DNA of 64,000 bases from Saccharopolyspora spinosa NRRL 18395. GTDB taxonomy: Bacteria > Actinomycetota > Actinomycetes > Mycobacteriales > Pseudonocardiaceae. The DNA is taken from positions 62,001-126,000 of the forward strand of contig NZ_GL877884.1 in the NCBI RefSeq assembly GCF_000194155.1. The letters are read 5' to 3'. Under the pieces are notes generated by a model, which saw nothing but the letters and a program-made list of their open reading frames with translations, was not told the DNA's origin and made no database searches. Made by a program: the position numbers and the translations under genes. Of this stretch, positions 40,244 to 47,166 are shown one piece after another. Positions within the stretch are counted from its first letter, which is position 1. Each line of letters begins with the position of its first letter.

Positions 40244-40396
40244 TCACCGCTGCTGGAAGTGCCGGATGAGCGCGCGCGGCACCAGCTTGCGCTGCCCGTC
40301 GACGACGATCGGCACCAGATCGGGTACCGCCGCCTTCCACTGCGATCGGCGGTGGCGGGTGTTGCTGCGGGACATCTTCCGCTTCGGAACGGCCAT
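40244..40396 (-). CDS. rpmF: Ribosomal protein L32, zinc-free (C-) form
   Basis: A 50-residue L32 starting [20 protein letters not shown]. The usual C-terminal CxxC...CxxC zinc ribbon is absent; there is no cysteine at all, so it is the zinc-independent paralogue. GAGAGGA precedes the ATG. It follows rpmE on the same strand and is probably part of the Zur-controlled group. L32 next to mprA also occurs in mycobacteria. Confidence 0.93.
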   Translation of the reverse strand: MAVPKRKMSRSNTRHRRSQWKAAVPDLVPIVVDGQRKLVPRALIRHFQQR

Positions 40397-40436
40397 GTCG
40401 GTCCTCTCGTGGTCGCGTTGGGGGTTGGTTGGCGAG

Positions 40437-40483
40437 GTGAACGGACCGTTCACTTCCTAGATCGAGGCGAACGGTCCGTTCGC
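40437..40483. repeat. Two GAACGGWCCGTTC palindromes
   Basis: GTGAACGGACCGTTCAC at 40437-40453 and GCGAACGGTCCGTTCGC at 40467-40483, each with perfect 8-bp arms about one central base. They sit between the rpmE stop and the rpmF start. A longer hairpin using the same core lies at 43344-43404 past rpsR. They may attenuate or terminate transcription, or bind a regulator. Confidence 0.75.
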
Positions 40484-40521
40484 TCCGAAACCCTCGGGCA
40501 GGTCCGGTCGCGCTGCGGGGG

Positions 40522-40773
40522 TCAGCGGATCCGGTCGCCGTAGCGGCGGCGGAACTTCTCGACCCGGCCCTGGGTGTCCAGCACCCGCTGGTTGCCGGTC
40601 CAGAACGGGTGCGAGTAGGCGGTCACGTCGATCACGATCAGCGGGTAGGTGTTGCCGTCCTCCCACTCCGTCCGCGTGCCGGACGTGGCGGTGGAGCGGG
40701 TCAGGAGCCGGTCCCCGGTCGTGCGGTCCTGGAACACGACGGGCCGGTACTCGGGATGGATTCCTGGCTTCAT
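40522..40773 (-). CDS. rpmE2: Ribosomal protein L31 type B, zinc-free
   Basis: An 83-residue L31 ([20 protein letters not shown]). It lacks the CxxC zinc ligands of type A L31 and has the longer type B form ([20 protein letters not shown]). GGAG precedes the ATG. It lies 71 bp past the CobW-like gene. Such paralogues replace the zinc-containing L31 under zinc starvation, releasing zinc. Confidence 0.95.
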   Translation of the reverse strand: MKPGIHPEYRPVVFQDRTTGDRLLTRSTATSGTRTEWEDGNTYPLIVIDVTAYSHPFWTGNQRVLDTQGRVEKFRRRYGDRIR

Positions 40774-40844
40774 GGTTTCTCCTCGTAGGTCTGCGGCGCG
40801 GAGCCGCTGGCGGCACCGCGCGGATTGCGGCTCCCGGCGACGCG

Positions 40845-42101
40845 CTACCGGGTGCCGGTCTCGCCGGTGGCGTCCGCGGTGGTCTCCGCCGGGTCGTCGC
40901 CGCACGGGTCGGTGTGCCACTCGCCGAACGGGTCCTCGTAGTTCGCCCACGCGCGCTCGCCCGCGGCGAGCTCGTCGTCGGTGAGCAGGGCGTGGCGCAG
41001 GGCGTGGACGATGTCCTGCGGGTTGGCCTCGTGGACGATCACGACCAGCTCCTGCATCCGGTCGCCGTAGTAGTCGTCCCAGGTCAGCGAGGCCCTCACC
41101 TGCCGTTCCGGCGAAACGTCGGCCCACTTGTCCGGCTCCAGCGCGGCCAGCCACGGCCCGGCGTGCCCGACGCCGAGTCCACCGCCCGCGGACTCCAGCC
41201 ACAGCGCGACGTCCGGCTGGCTGGCGACCCAGACGCGGCCGCGGGTGCGCACCACGCCGTCCAGCAGCACGTCGATCGCCTGGTGCAGCCGCTCCGGGTG
41301 GAACGGCCGACGCTCCTCGAAAACCACCACCGACACCCCGGCATCGGTTTCCAGCGACGGCTGCCCGCGCAGCAATTGCCCCTGCGGCCCGTCGACTTCG
41401 CCGCGGCGCGCGTCGGCGGGCACCTTGGCCAGCAGCGCGGAAACGTCCAGGTCGTCGAGGTGCGTGCCGGGCGCGTTGGGCGTGAGCCGGGCGATCACGG
41501 CCTCGGTGCGCACCTGGTTCCACGGGTCGTCGGCGCGCCCGGAGAGCACGATCGCGTCGGCGAATTCGACCTGCCCCACCGCGACCTGGGCGACGGTGCG
41601 CTCGTCGTCCGCGCTGCCGCCGAGCCCTCGCTCGACGAGCTCCTCCTCGCCGGTCGCATCGGCCAACCAGGTCGCCAGGTCGATGGTGGTGACCACGGCC
41701 TGGACGTCGACGTCGTCGGTGAGGGGGCGGTCGTCCACCAGGACGTGCTGCAGCGCCCAGCAGATGGTTTCCGGCTCCAGGGCGGGATCGAGCTGCACGA
41801 CGATCCGCGTCACATCGGGCGCGGCGGACAGCCTCCGCAGCAGCGGCAGCATGTCCAGGCGCAGCGTGCAGGACACGCAACCGTGCGCGAGCTCCAGGAC
41901 CTCGGTGCTCTCGCTGTCGCCGTGACGGACCAGGCGCCGAACGACGCCCTGGGCGACTTGGCGCAGGTCGTGGTGCACGAGTGCGGTGCCCGCCGGGGCT
42001 TCCCGCCGGGCCGTTTCGGCGGCCGCCGCGACCTGCGCCGCGCGGATCCCGGCCACCATGATCAGCGGAATCCGCCGGTTCGCGGACGACTCGGTTCCCA
42101 T
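40845..42101 (-). CDS. CobW/COG0523-like protein without P-loop, Mrf-like
   Basis: A 418-residue protein of the CobW/ZigA (COG0523) family by overall layout. The metal-binding CxxC is present in [14 protein letters not shown], and the C-terminal CobW domain contains [20 protein letters not shown]. The family's N-terminal P-loop (GFLGAGKTT type) is replaced by [15 protein letters not shown], so GTP hydrolysis is unlikely. In mycobacteria a CobW-annotated protein in the zinc-free ribosomal operon, Mrf, recruits the hibernation factor to ribosomes; this is a candidate counterpart. ATG at 42101 is preferred to TTG at 42119. It is divergent from rpmB. Confidence 0.85.
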   Translation of the reverse strand: MGTESSANRRIPLIMVAGIRAAQVAAAAETARREAPAGTALVHHDLRQVAQGVVRRLVRHGDSESTEVLELAHGCVSCTLRLDMLPLLRRLSAAPDVTRIVVQLDPALEPETICWALQHVLVDDRPLTDDVDVQAVVTTIDLATWLADATGEEELVERGLGGSADDERTVAQVAVGQVEFADAIVLSGRADDPWNQVRTEAVIARLTPNAPGTHLDDLDVSALLAKVPADARRGEVDGPQGQLLRGQPSLETDAGVSVVVFEERRPFHPERLHQAIDVLLDGVVRTRGRVWVASQPDVALWLESAGGGLGVGHAGPWLAALEPDKWADVSPERQVRASLTWDDYYGDRMQELVVIVHEANPQDIVHALRHALLTDDELAAGERAWANYEDPFGEWHTDPCGDDPAETTADATGETGTR

Positions 42102-42162
42102 CCCCACCTCAATCGACAACGGTTTTCATCTGACGCGGACACACGCTACTCTCGACACCGAC

Positions 42163-42186
42163 AAAATGAAAATGGATGTCATTATC
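42163..42186. promoter_or_regulatory. Zur box-like operator in divergent promoter
   Basis: TGAAAATGGATGTCA at 42167-42181 matches 12 of 15 positions of the actinobacterial Zur box TGAAAATGATTTTCA. It lies midway between the CobW-like gene and rpmB, both typical Zur targets. CATTAT at 42180-42185 could be the rpmB -10 element, so bound Zur-zinc would block the promoter. The site and the matching gene content together support zinc repression. Confidence 0.8.
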
Positions 42187-42198
42187 GAGAGGTAGGTC

Positions 42199-42435
42199 AT
42201 GTCCATCCGCTGCCAGGTGACCGGGAAGAAACCCGGCTACGGCAACCAGGTCTCCCACTCCAACCACCGCACCCGCCGCCGCTGGCTGCCCAACGTGCAA
42301 CGACGGCGCTACTGGCTGCCGTCCGAGAACCGCTGGATCCGGCTGCGCGTGTCGACGAAGGGCATGAAGACGATCGAGAAGCGGGGCATCGAGTCCGTAA
42401 TGGCCGAGATGCGAGCGCGAGGGGAACGCATCTGA
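42199..42435 (+). CDS. rpmB: Ribosomal protein L28, zinc-free (C-) form
   Basis: A 78-residue L28 ([20 protein letters not shown]). The zinc-binding form has CxxC at this position; here only one cysteine remains (RCQVTG), so no zinc site can form. It is first in rpmB-rpmG-rpsN-rpsR. GAGAGGTAGG precedes the ATG, and the stop overlaps the rpmG start. Confidence 0.95.
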   Translation: MSIRCQVTGKKPGYGNQVSHSNHRTRRRWLPNVQRRRYWLPSENRWIRLRVSTKGMKTIEKRGIESVMAEMRARGERI

Positions 42436-42602
42436 TGGCCAAGAGCACCGACGTCCGCCCGGTGATCAAGCTGCGGTCCACGGCCGGCACCGGCTTCACC
42501 TACGTGACCACCAAGAACCGCCGGAACGACCCGGACCGCCTGGTCCTCCGCAAGTACGACCCGGTCGCCCGCAAGCACGTCGAATTCCGCGAAGAACGCT
42601 AG
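42435..42602 (+). CDS. rpmG: Ribosomal protein L33, zinc-free (C-) form
   Basis: A 55-residue L33 ([20 protein letters not shown]). No cysteines are present, whereas zinc-binding L33 carries two CxxC pairs. TGATG overlap with rpmB shows coupled translation. The order L28-L33-S14-S18 is that of the zinc-free operon of Streptomyces and mycobacteria. Confidence 0.95.
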   Translation: MAKSTDVRPVIKLRSTAGTGFTYVTTKNRRNDPDRLVLRKYDPVARKHVEFREER

Positions 42603-42670
42603 ACGGTGATTCCCGGCTCGTCTCGACCAGCGAGCATTCGCGAGCCCGGAGAGTTGAAAGGAACGGCCCA

Positions 42671-42976
42671 GTGGCCAAGAAGTCCAAGATCGCGCGCAAC
42701 GAGCAGCGCCGCGAGATCGTCGCCCGCTACGCCGAGCGGCGGGCCGAGCTGAAGAAGATCATCGTCGCCCCCGGGAGCACCCCGGCGGAACGCGATGCCG
42801 CACAGCGCGAACTGCAGCGCCAGCCGCGCAACGCAAGCCGGGTGCGGCTGCGCAACCGCGACGCCGTCGACGGGAGGCCGCGCGGCTACTTCCGCAAGTT
42901 CGGCGTCTCCCGGGTGCGGCTGCGCGAGCTCGCGCACTCCGGCGAGCTGCCCGGCGTGACGAAGTCGAGTTGGTGA
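42671..42976 (+). CDS. rpsN: Ribosomal protein S14, zinc-free (C-) form
   Basis: A 101-residue long-form S14 ([20 protein letters not shown]). It lacks the four zinc cysteines of the short form and has the extended middle typical of C- S14 proteins; the C-terminus [20 protein letters not shown] is well conserved. The start is GTG with AAAGGA 9 nt upstream. Confidence 0.95.
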   Translation: MAKKSKIARNEQRREIVARYAERRAELKKIIVAPGSTPAERDAAQRELQRQPRNASRVRLRNRDAVDGRPRGYFRKFGVSRVRLRELAHSGELPGVTKSSW

Positions 42977-42979
42977 GCC

Positions 42980-43219
42980 GTGCGCAACAACGACCGTCGC
43001 AGCTACCGCCGCAAGCCCAACCTCCTCCAGCGCGAAGGCGTCGTCCAGGTGGACTGGAAGGACACCTCGCTGCTGCGCAAGTTCATCTCCGACCGGGGCA
43101 AGATCCGCTCCCGGCGCGTCACCGGCCTGACCACGCAGGAGCAGCGCGACGTGGCGAAGGCGATCAAGAACGCCCGCGAGATGGCGCTCCTCCCGTACCC
43201 GTCGAACGGCCGCAAATGA
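42980..43219 (+). CDS. rpsR: Ribosomal protein S18 paralogue
   Basis: A 79-residue S18 lacking cysteines ([20 protein letters not shown]). It keeps the core [20 protein letters not shown] and ends [11 protein letters not shown]. The GTG start is 3 nt after the S14 stop, so it is tightly coupled. S18-2 paralogues accompany the zinc-free set in actinobacteria. Confidence 0.95.
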   Translation: MRNNDRRSYRRKPNLLQREGVVQVDWKDTSLLRKFISDRGKIRSRRVTGLTTQEQRDVAKAIKNAREMALLPYPSNGRK

Positions 43220-43343
43220 GGCGTTCGCCCAGGTGAACGGCCGTGACTGCGGTGGGTGCTGTAGAGGCTGTGCTGGAACTCGTTCTGTGTGGACGTTCCG
43301 CTGGCTGCCCAGCGGGACCGACCTGGTTCCGCCTCGCCAATCG

Positions 43344-43404
43344 GGGTGAAGCGAACGGACTGTTCACGTCGGTATGCGATACGAACGGTCCGTTCGCTTC
43401 ACCC
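43344..43404. terminator. Long hairpin past the zinc-free ribosomal operon
   Basis: A 17-bp perfect stem (43344-43360 with 43388-43404) containing GAAGCGAACGGAC, around a 27-nt loop. It lies 125 bp past rpsR and before bluB and could terminate the operon. A half-copy of the CCCCAAAAAGCACTCACGGG repeat follows at 43431-43452. Otherwise 43220-43562 contains no gene. Confidence 0.65.
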
Positions 43405-43562
43405 AGAACCCTCCAAAACTGCCTCTACAGCCCCAAAAAGCACTCACGGGCCATGACCAGGCAAACGTCGTCCCGCTGCCTCGTTCGATAGCAGGTGCTA
43501 CGGGCGGCCGGCGCCGGTGCCCCTCGCGCCGTTGCCCCAGCGGCGCGGCAGGATGGACGGCG

Positions 43563-44243
43563 ATGACGATCGCCGGACGAGCCCCGAAGTTGACCGACAC
43601 CGCCCCCGCCGCCGACCTCTACGACGTGATCAACCGCCGCCGCGACGTGCGCCGCGGGTTCACCGGCGGCGAACTCCCCGACCCCGTGCTGCGCCGCGTG
43701 CTGACCGCCGCGCACAGCGCGCCCAGCGTCGGCCTGTCCCAACCGTGGGACTTCGTACTCGTCCGCGACGACGCCACCCGCCGCTCCTTCCGCGAGCACG
43801 TGCTGGCCGAACGCAGCGTGTTCGCCGCCCAGCTCGACGGGGAACGCGCCGAGACCTTCGCCAAGATCAAGGTCGAGGGCATCGTGGAGTCCTCGCTGGG
43901 CGTCGCCGTCACCTACGACCCGAACCGCGGCGCACCCCAGGTGCTCGGCCGCCACGCAATCGCTGACGCCGGCCTGTACTCGGTGTGCCTGGCCATCCAG
44001 AACCTGTGGCTGGCCGCCACCGCCGAAGGCCTGGGCGTCGGTTGGGTCAGCTTCTACCGCGAGGAGTTCCTCCGCCGCCTGCTGGGCATTCCGCAGGGGG
44101 TGCGTCCGGTGGCATGGTTGTGTGTGGGACCGGTGCGAGCCCTGGCCGACACACCTGACTTGGAACGCCACGGCTGGCGGCAGCGGTTGCCGCTGGAGCA
44201 GGTCGTCCACTACGACAAGTACGGCCACGGTCACAACCGGTAG
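43563..44243 (+). CDS. bluB: 5,6-dimethylbenzimidazole synthase
   Basis: A 226-residue flavin-destructase of the nitroreductase fold that turns FMNH2 into the lower ligand of vitamin B12. Seen are YDVINRRRDVRRGFTGGELP, SAPSVGLSQPWDFVLVRD, GRHAIADAGLYSVCLAIQNL and GVGWVSFY. ATG at 43563 was chosen over an upstream open extension. No cobalamin genes are adjacent. Confidence 0.92.
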   Translation: MTIAGRAPKLTDTAPAADLYDVINRRRDVRRGFTGGELPDPVLRRVLTAAHSAPSVGLSQPWDFVLVRDDATRRSFREHVLAERSVFAAQLDGERAETFAKIKVEGIVESSLGVAVTYDPNRGAPQVLGRHAIADAGLYSVCLAIQNLWLAATAEGLGVGWVSFYREEFLRRLLGIPQGVRPVAWLCVGPVRALADTPDLERHGWRQRLPLEQVVHYDKYGHGHNR

Positions 44244-44288
44244 CCTGTAGGCCACGAAAACCGCTCCGACACGCGGTTCCCCTACTAG

Positions 44289-45815
44289 GTGCGCTCCAGC
44301 GAGGACGCGGTGCAGCAGGATGATCCGCTGATGGTCGGCCACCTGCCGGCCCAAGACCGCCACGTGCGGTTGTTGCTGGACTCCGGCCGTTTCGCCGAGG
44401 CCAACGCGGCGTTCGACGAGCTGCTCGCGGCCGGGGCGAACCACGTCGACGAGCAGTGGATCCGGCCCACCGTGCTGGTGCACCGGGCCTCGGTGGCGTG
44501 GCGCTTGGAGCGCATCCCGCTCGCCCTGGAGCTGATCGCCGAGGGCTGGACCGACCTGGACGTGGACCGCCCCGAGGGCGCGGCGGCCGCCCACACGATA
44601 AGCATGCTCGGCTACCTGTTGGACACAATCGGCCACCGCGGCCCGGCGCTGAAACTGATGGCGCTCTCCGTGCAGATCGCCCGCGAGTCCGGTGACCAGG
44701 CGGCGCTGGCGCACTGCCTGAGCAGGGAGGGCAACGCGCGGGTGTTCCGCGCCGTCACCCGTCCGGACGACTCGGGGGCGGCGCAGTTCGCGTTGGCCCG
44801 CAGCCTCTTCGACGAGTCGCAGGCGCTGTCCAAGCCGGGGCAAGTGAAGCGCTCGGCGCTGGCCGGTTTCGCGCGGGCGCTGGCCGGTGTCGGCGACACG
44901 GCAGCCGCGGAAAAGGCCGCCCTGCAGGCGCTGGCGCTGGGGCGGGCCGCCGACGACTGGTACACGGCGTCGGTGGCGAACTGGGTGCTGGCGGTGGTGC
45001 GCCGCGACCAGGGCCGCCTGGAGGAGGCCCGGACGTTCGCCAGCCGCGCACTGGACGGCGCCGAAACGATCCGCGACACCATGCTGATGATGCAGTTCTC
45101 CCTCGACCTGGCGGCGATCTGCGAGGAGCTGTCCGACCCGGTCGGCGAATCCGCCGCGCTGCGGCGAACGGTCGCCGCGGGCAGCACGGCCGTGGACGTG
45201 CTGCAGGAGGGCTTGGGGCAGGCCTTGGAGCAGCGCCGCGTGGCGGTGCAGGCGCAGCGCATGGCGGTGGCCGCGCAGGAAGCCGCGCTACGCGACCCGC
45301 TGACCGGTCTGACCAACCGGCTCGGTCTGGAGCGGCGCGCGCCCATGCTGCTCGAGAGCACCGCCGCGGCCGGGCGGGTGCCGTGGCTGTTGCTGCTGGA
45401 CGTGGACTGGTTCAAGGACGTCAACGACCTCGCAGGCCACACCGCGGGCGACGTCGTGCTCCAGGAAGTCGCGCAGCTGCTGCGCCGCGAATGCCGCGCC
45501 GACGACCTGCTCTGCCGGTGGGCAGGCGACGAGTTCGTGGTGCTGCTCGTCGACGCCTCCGAGGAATCCCGCGACGCCGGGCCGATCGTCGCCGAACGGA
45601 TCCGCGCCGCGGTGCACCGGCACGACTGGCAGCTGGTGCTCGGGTGGACGACGAGGCCGCCGACGGTGAGCATCGGGGTCGCGGCGGGCCCGGCGAACCT
45701 GGAGCACCTGTTCGCCGCCGCCGACATCGCGCTGTACCGGGCGAAGCGGGCCGGACGCAACCGCTGGGAGATCGACGGCGACCGGCCGACCGCGGACCGG
45801 TCGACCGCGGGTTGA
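44289..45815 (+). CDS. TPR-like protein with C-terminal GGDEF domain
   Basis: A 508-residue cytoplasmic protein. Residues 20-310 form helical TPR-like repeats, followed by a coiled linker and a diguanylate cyclase domain from about 335. The active-site motif is AGDEF (in RWAGDEFVVLL, near residues 411-415), a variant found in some active enzymes. An inhibitory RxxD site (RADD) stands the canonical five residues upstream. The C-terminal ADIALYRAKRAGRNRW is typical. It probably makes c-di-GMP under control of a protein partner of the TPR part. The GTG start is tentative. Confidence 0.88.
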   Translation: MRSSEDAVQQDDPLMVGHLPAQDRHVRLLLDSGRFAEANAAFDELLAAGANHVDEQWIRPTVLVHRASVAWRLERIPLALELIAEGWTDLDVDRPEGAAAAHTISMLGYLLDTIGHRGPALKLMALSVQIARESGDQAALAHCLSREGNARVFRAVTRPDDSGAAQFALARSLFDESQALSKPGQVKRSALAGFARALAGVGDTAAAEKAALQALALGRAADDWYTASVANWVLAVVRRDQGRLEEARTFASRALDGAETIRDTMLMMQFSLDLAAICEELSDPVGESAALRRTVAAGSTAVDVLQEGLGQALEQRRVAVQAQRMAVAAQEAALRDPLTGLTNRLGLERRAPMLLESTAAAGRVPWLLLLDVDWFKDVNDLAGHTAGDVVLQEVAQLLRRECRADDLLCRWAGDEFVVLLVDASEESRDAGPIVAERIRAAVHRHDWQLVLGWTTRPPTVSIGVAAGPANLEHLFAAADIALYRAKRAGRNRWEIDGDRPTADRSTAG

Positions 45816-45832
45816 GGCGGATCCGGCTCGGT

Positions 45833-45849
45833 TAGGATCGGTCGCCGTG
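45833..45849 (+). promoter_or_regulatory. Promoter with leaderless GTG start
   Basis: TAGGAT at 45833-45838 fits the actinobacterial -10 consensus TANNNT; TTGAGG stands 15 bp upstream as a weak -35. The GTG at 45847 follows 8 bp later with no ribosome binding site, the geometry of leaderless mRNAs. This supports 45847 as a real start for the gene whose main body reads from 45978. Confidence 0.55.
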
Positions 45850-45916
45850 CCCACCACGCTGCGCCCAGATGGCGGCGGATTTCCCCTGCGCAGCAAGGTA
45901 GAATCGATGATCGACG

Positions 45917-45972
45917 CGGGAAGCCGGGAAGCCGGGAAGCCGGGAAGCCGGGAAGCCCGGAAGCCCGGAAGC
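45917..45972. repeat. 8-bp tandem repeat, seven units
   Basis: Five perfect CGGGAAGC units (45917-45956) followed by two CCGGAAGC units (45957-45972). The unit length is not a multiple of three. It lies between the leaderless GTG at 45847 and the long frame beginning at 45978, which are out of register by two bases. Loss of one unit would join them. Confidence 0.95.
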
Positions 45973-45977
45973 CGCTG

Positions 45978-47147
45978 GTGGCGGCCATGTCCGCTGAGCC
46001 GGGCAGGGCGGGGCGCTGGGACTCCGCGCCGGTGCTGCGCCGGATCCTCGGCGTCGTGAGAACTCTGACCGCGTTGGACCGCCTGTTGGACGTGCTCCCG
46101 GTGCTCGCGGACGACATGCGGGTGGAGACCCGCTTCGCGGTGGCGGCAGGATCTGAGTTCGCCGCGAACCTCGCCGACGAGCTGCACCGCTCGCAGGCGC
46201 AGGTCGTGGACTGGGAGCAGGCCATCGGCAAGGACTTCGACTTCGCGATCTCGCCGAGCGGCAACGGCCCGCTGCACGAGCTGGACGTCCCGGTGCTGAC
46301 GCTGCCGCACGGCGCCGGGCACCACAAGCTCCGCGCCACGGAAACCGGTGTAGCAGAGGAAGTTTCGGGCCTTTCCACCGCCCAGCTGATGCACGAGGGA
46401 CGGGTGGTCCCGGCGGTGGTCGGCCTCTCGCACCCGAGCCAACTGGCCGAGCTGCGGCGCAGCTGCCCGGAAGCGGTCCCGCGCGCCGAGGTGATCGGCG
46501 ACCCCTGCTTCGCGCGCCTCCAGGTCAGCCTGCCGATGCGCGAACAGTACCGCGCAGCCCTCGGCACCGGCCCGCGAAAACTGGTGGTCCTGGCCTCAAC
46601 CTGGGGCCCGCATTCGCTGTTCCGCCAACAAGGCGGGCTGGCGCAACAGTTGGTCGCCGCGCTACCCGCCGACTACCAGGTGGCGCTGGTGCTGCACCCG
46701 AACGTCTGGAGCAGGCATGGCGGCCTGCAGCTCGAAACCTGGCTGCGGACGGCCCTCCGCAACGGGCTCGTCCTGGTTCCAAGGCTGCGCAAGTGGCAGG
46801 CCGCGCTGGTCGCCGCGGACGTGGTCGTCTCCGATCACGGGTCGCTGTCGTTCTACGCTGCCGCGCTGGGAAAACCGCTGCTCCTGGCGGCTTTCGGCAC
46901 CGACGAGGTGGTGCCCGGCTCCCCGATGGCGCTGCTGGGAGGACGAGCGGAACGCCTGGACCCGGCCGGGGACGTGCGGGCGCAGATCGATGCGGCGAGG
47001 CCGGTCCCGGATCATCAGCAGCTCGCCGACCTGGCCTTCCACGACAACCCCTACCAGCACCTTCGCGAGCTGATCTACCGGCGGCTGGAACTCCCGGAGC
47101 CGCCGTGGCCTGCCCGTCCGGAGCCGGTGGGGCTGTTCCACTCGTGA
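45978..47147 (+). CDS. Hypothetical protein, glycosyltransferase-B-like, 5' end interrupted by repeat
   Basis: A 389-residue protein that is the main part of the gene. It resembles CDP-glycerol glycerophosphotransferase-like or GT-B folds: a late block ADVVVSDHGSLSFYAAALGK and an earlier LVVLASTWGPHSLF. The N-terminus read from 45847 (PTTLRPDGGGFPLRSKVESM) looks like the proper start of this family as I recall it, but the 8-bp repeat at 45917-45972 leaves it in another frame that ends at 46059. Expression now would need GTG at 45978 or ATG at 45987, with weak sites. Function is unknown. Confidence 0.65.
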   Translation: MAAMSAEPGRAGRWDSAPVLRRILGVVRTLTALDRLLDVLPVLADDMRVETRFAVAAGSEFAANLADELHRSQAQVVDWEQAIGKDFDFAISPSGNGPLHELDVPVLTLPHGAGHHKLRATETGVAEEVSGLSTAQLMHEGRVVPAVVGLSHPSQLAELRRSCPEAVPRAEVIGDPCFARLQVSLPMREQYRAALGTGPRKLVVLASTWGPHSLFRQQGGLAQQLVAALPADYQVALVLHPNVWSRHGGLQLETWLRTALRNGLVLVPRLRKWQAALVAADVVVSDHGSLSFYAAALGKPLLLAAFGTDEVVPGSPMALLGGRAERLDPAGDVRAQIDAARPVPDHQQLADLAFHDNPYQHLRELIYRRLELPEPPWPARPEPVGLFHS

Positions 47148-47166
47148 GTGGTCGTTCCGGTAACGA

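Noticed and set aside
45901-45975. Sequencing or assembly artefact in the 8-bp repeat
   Set aside because: Not excluded, but five exact and two variant units in order look biological. Kept as a finding with a read-level check.
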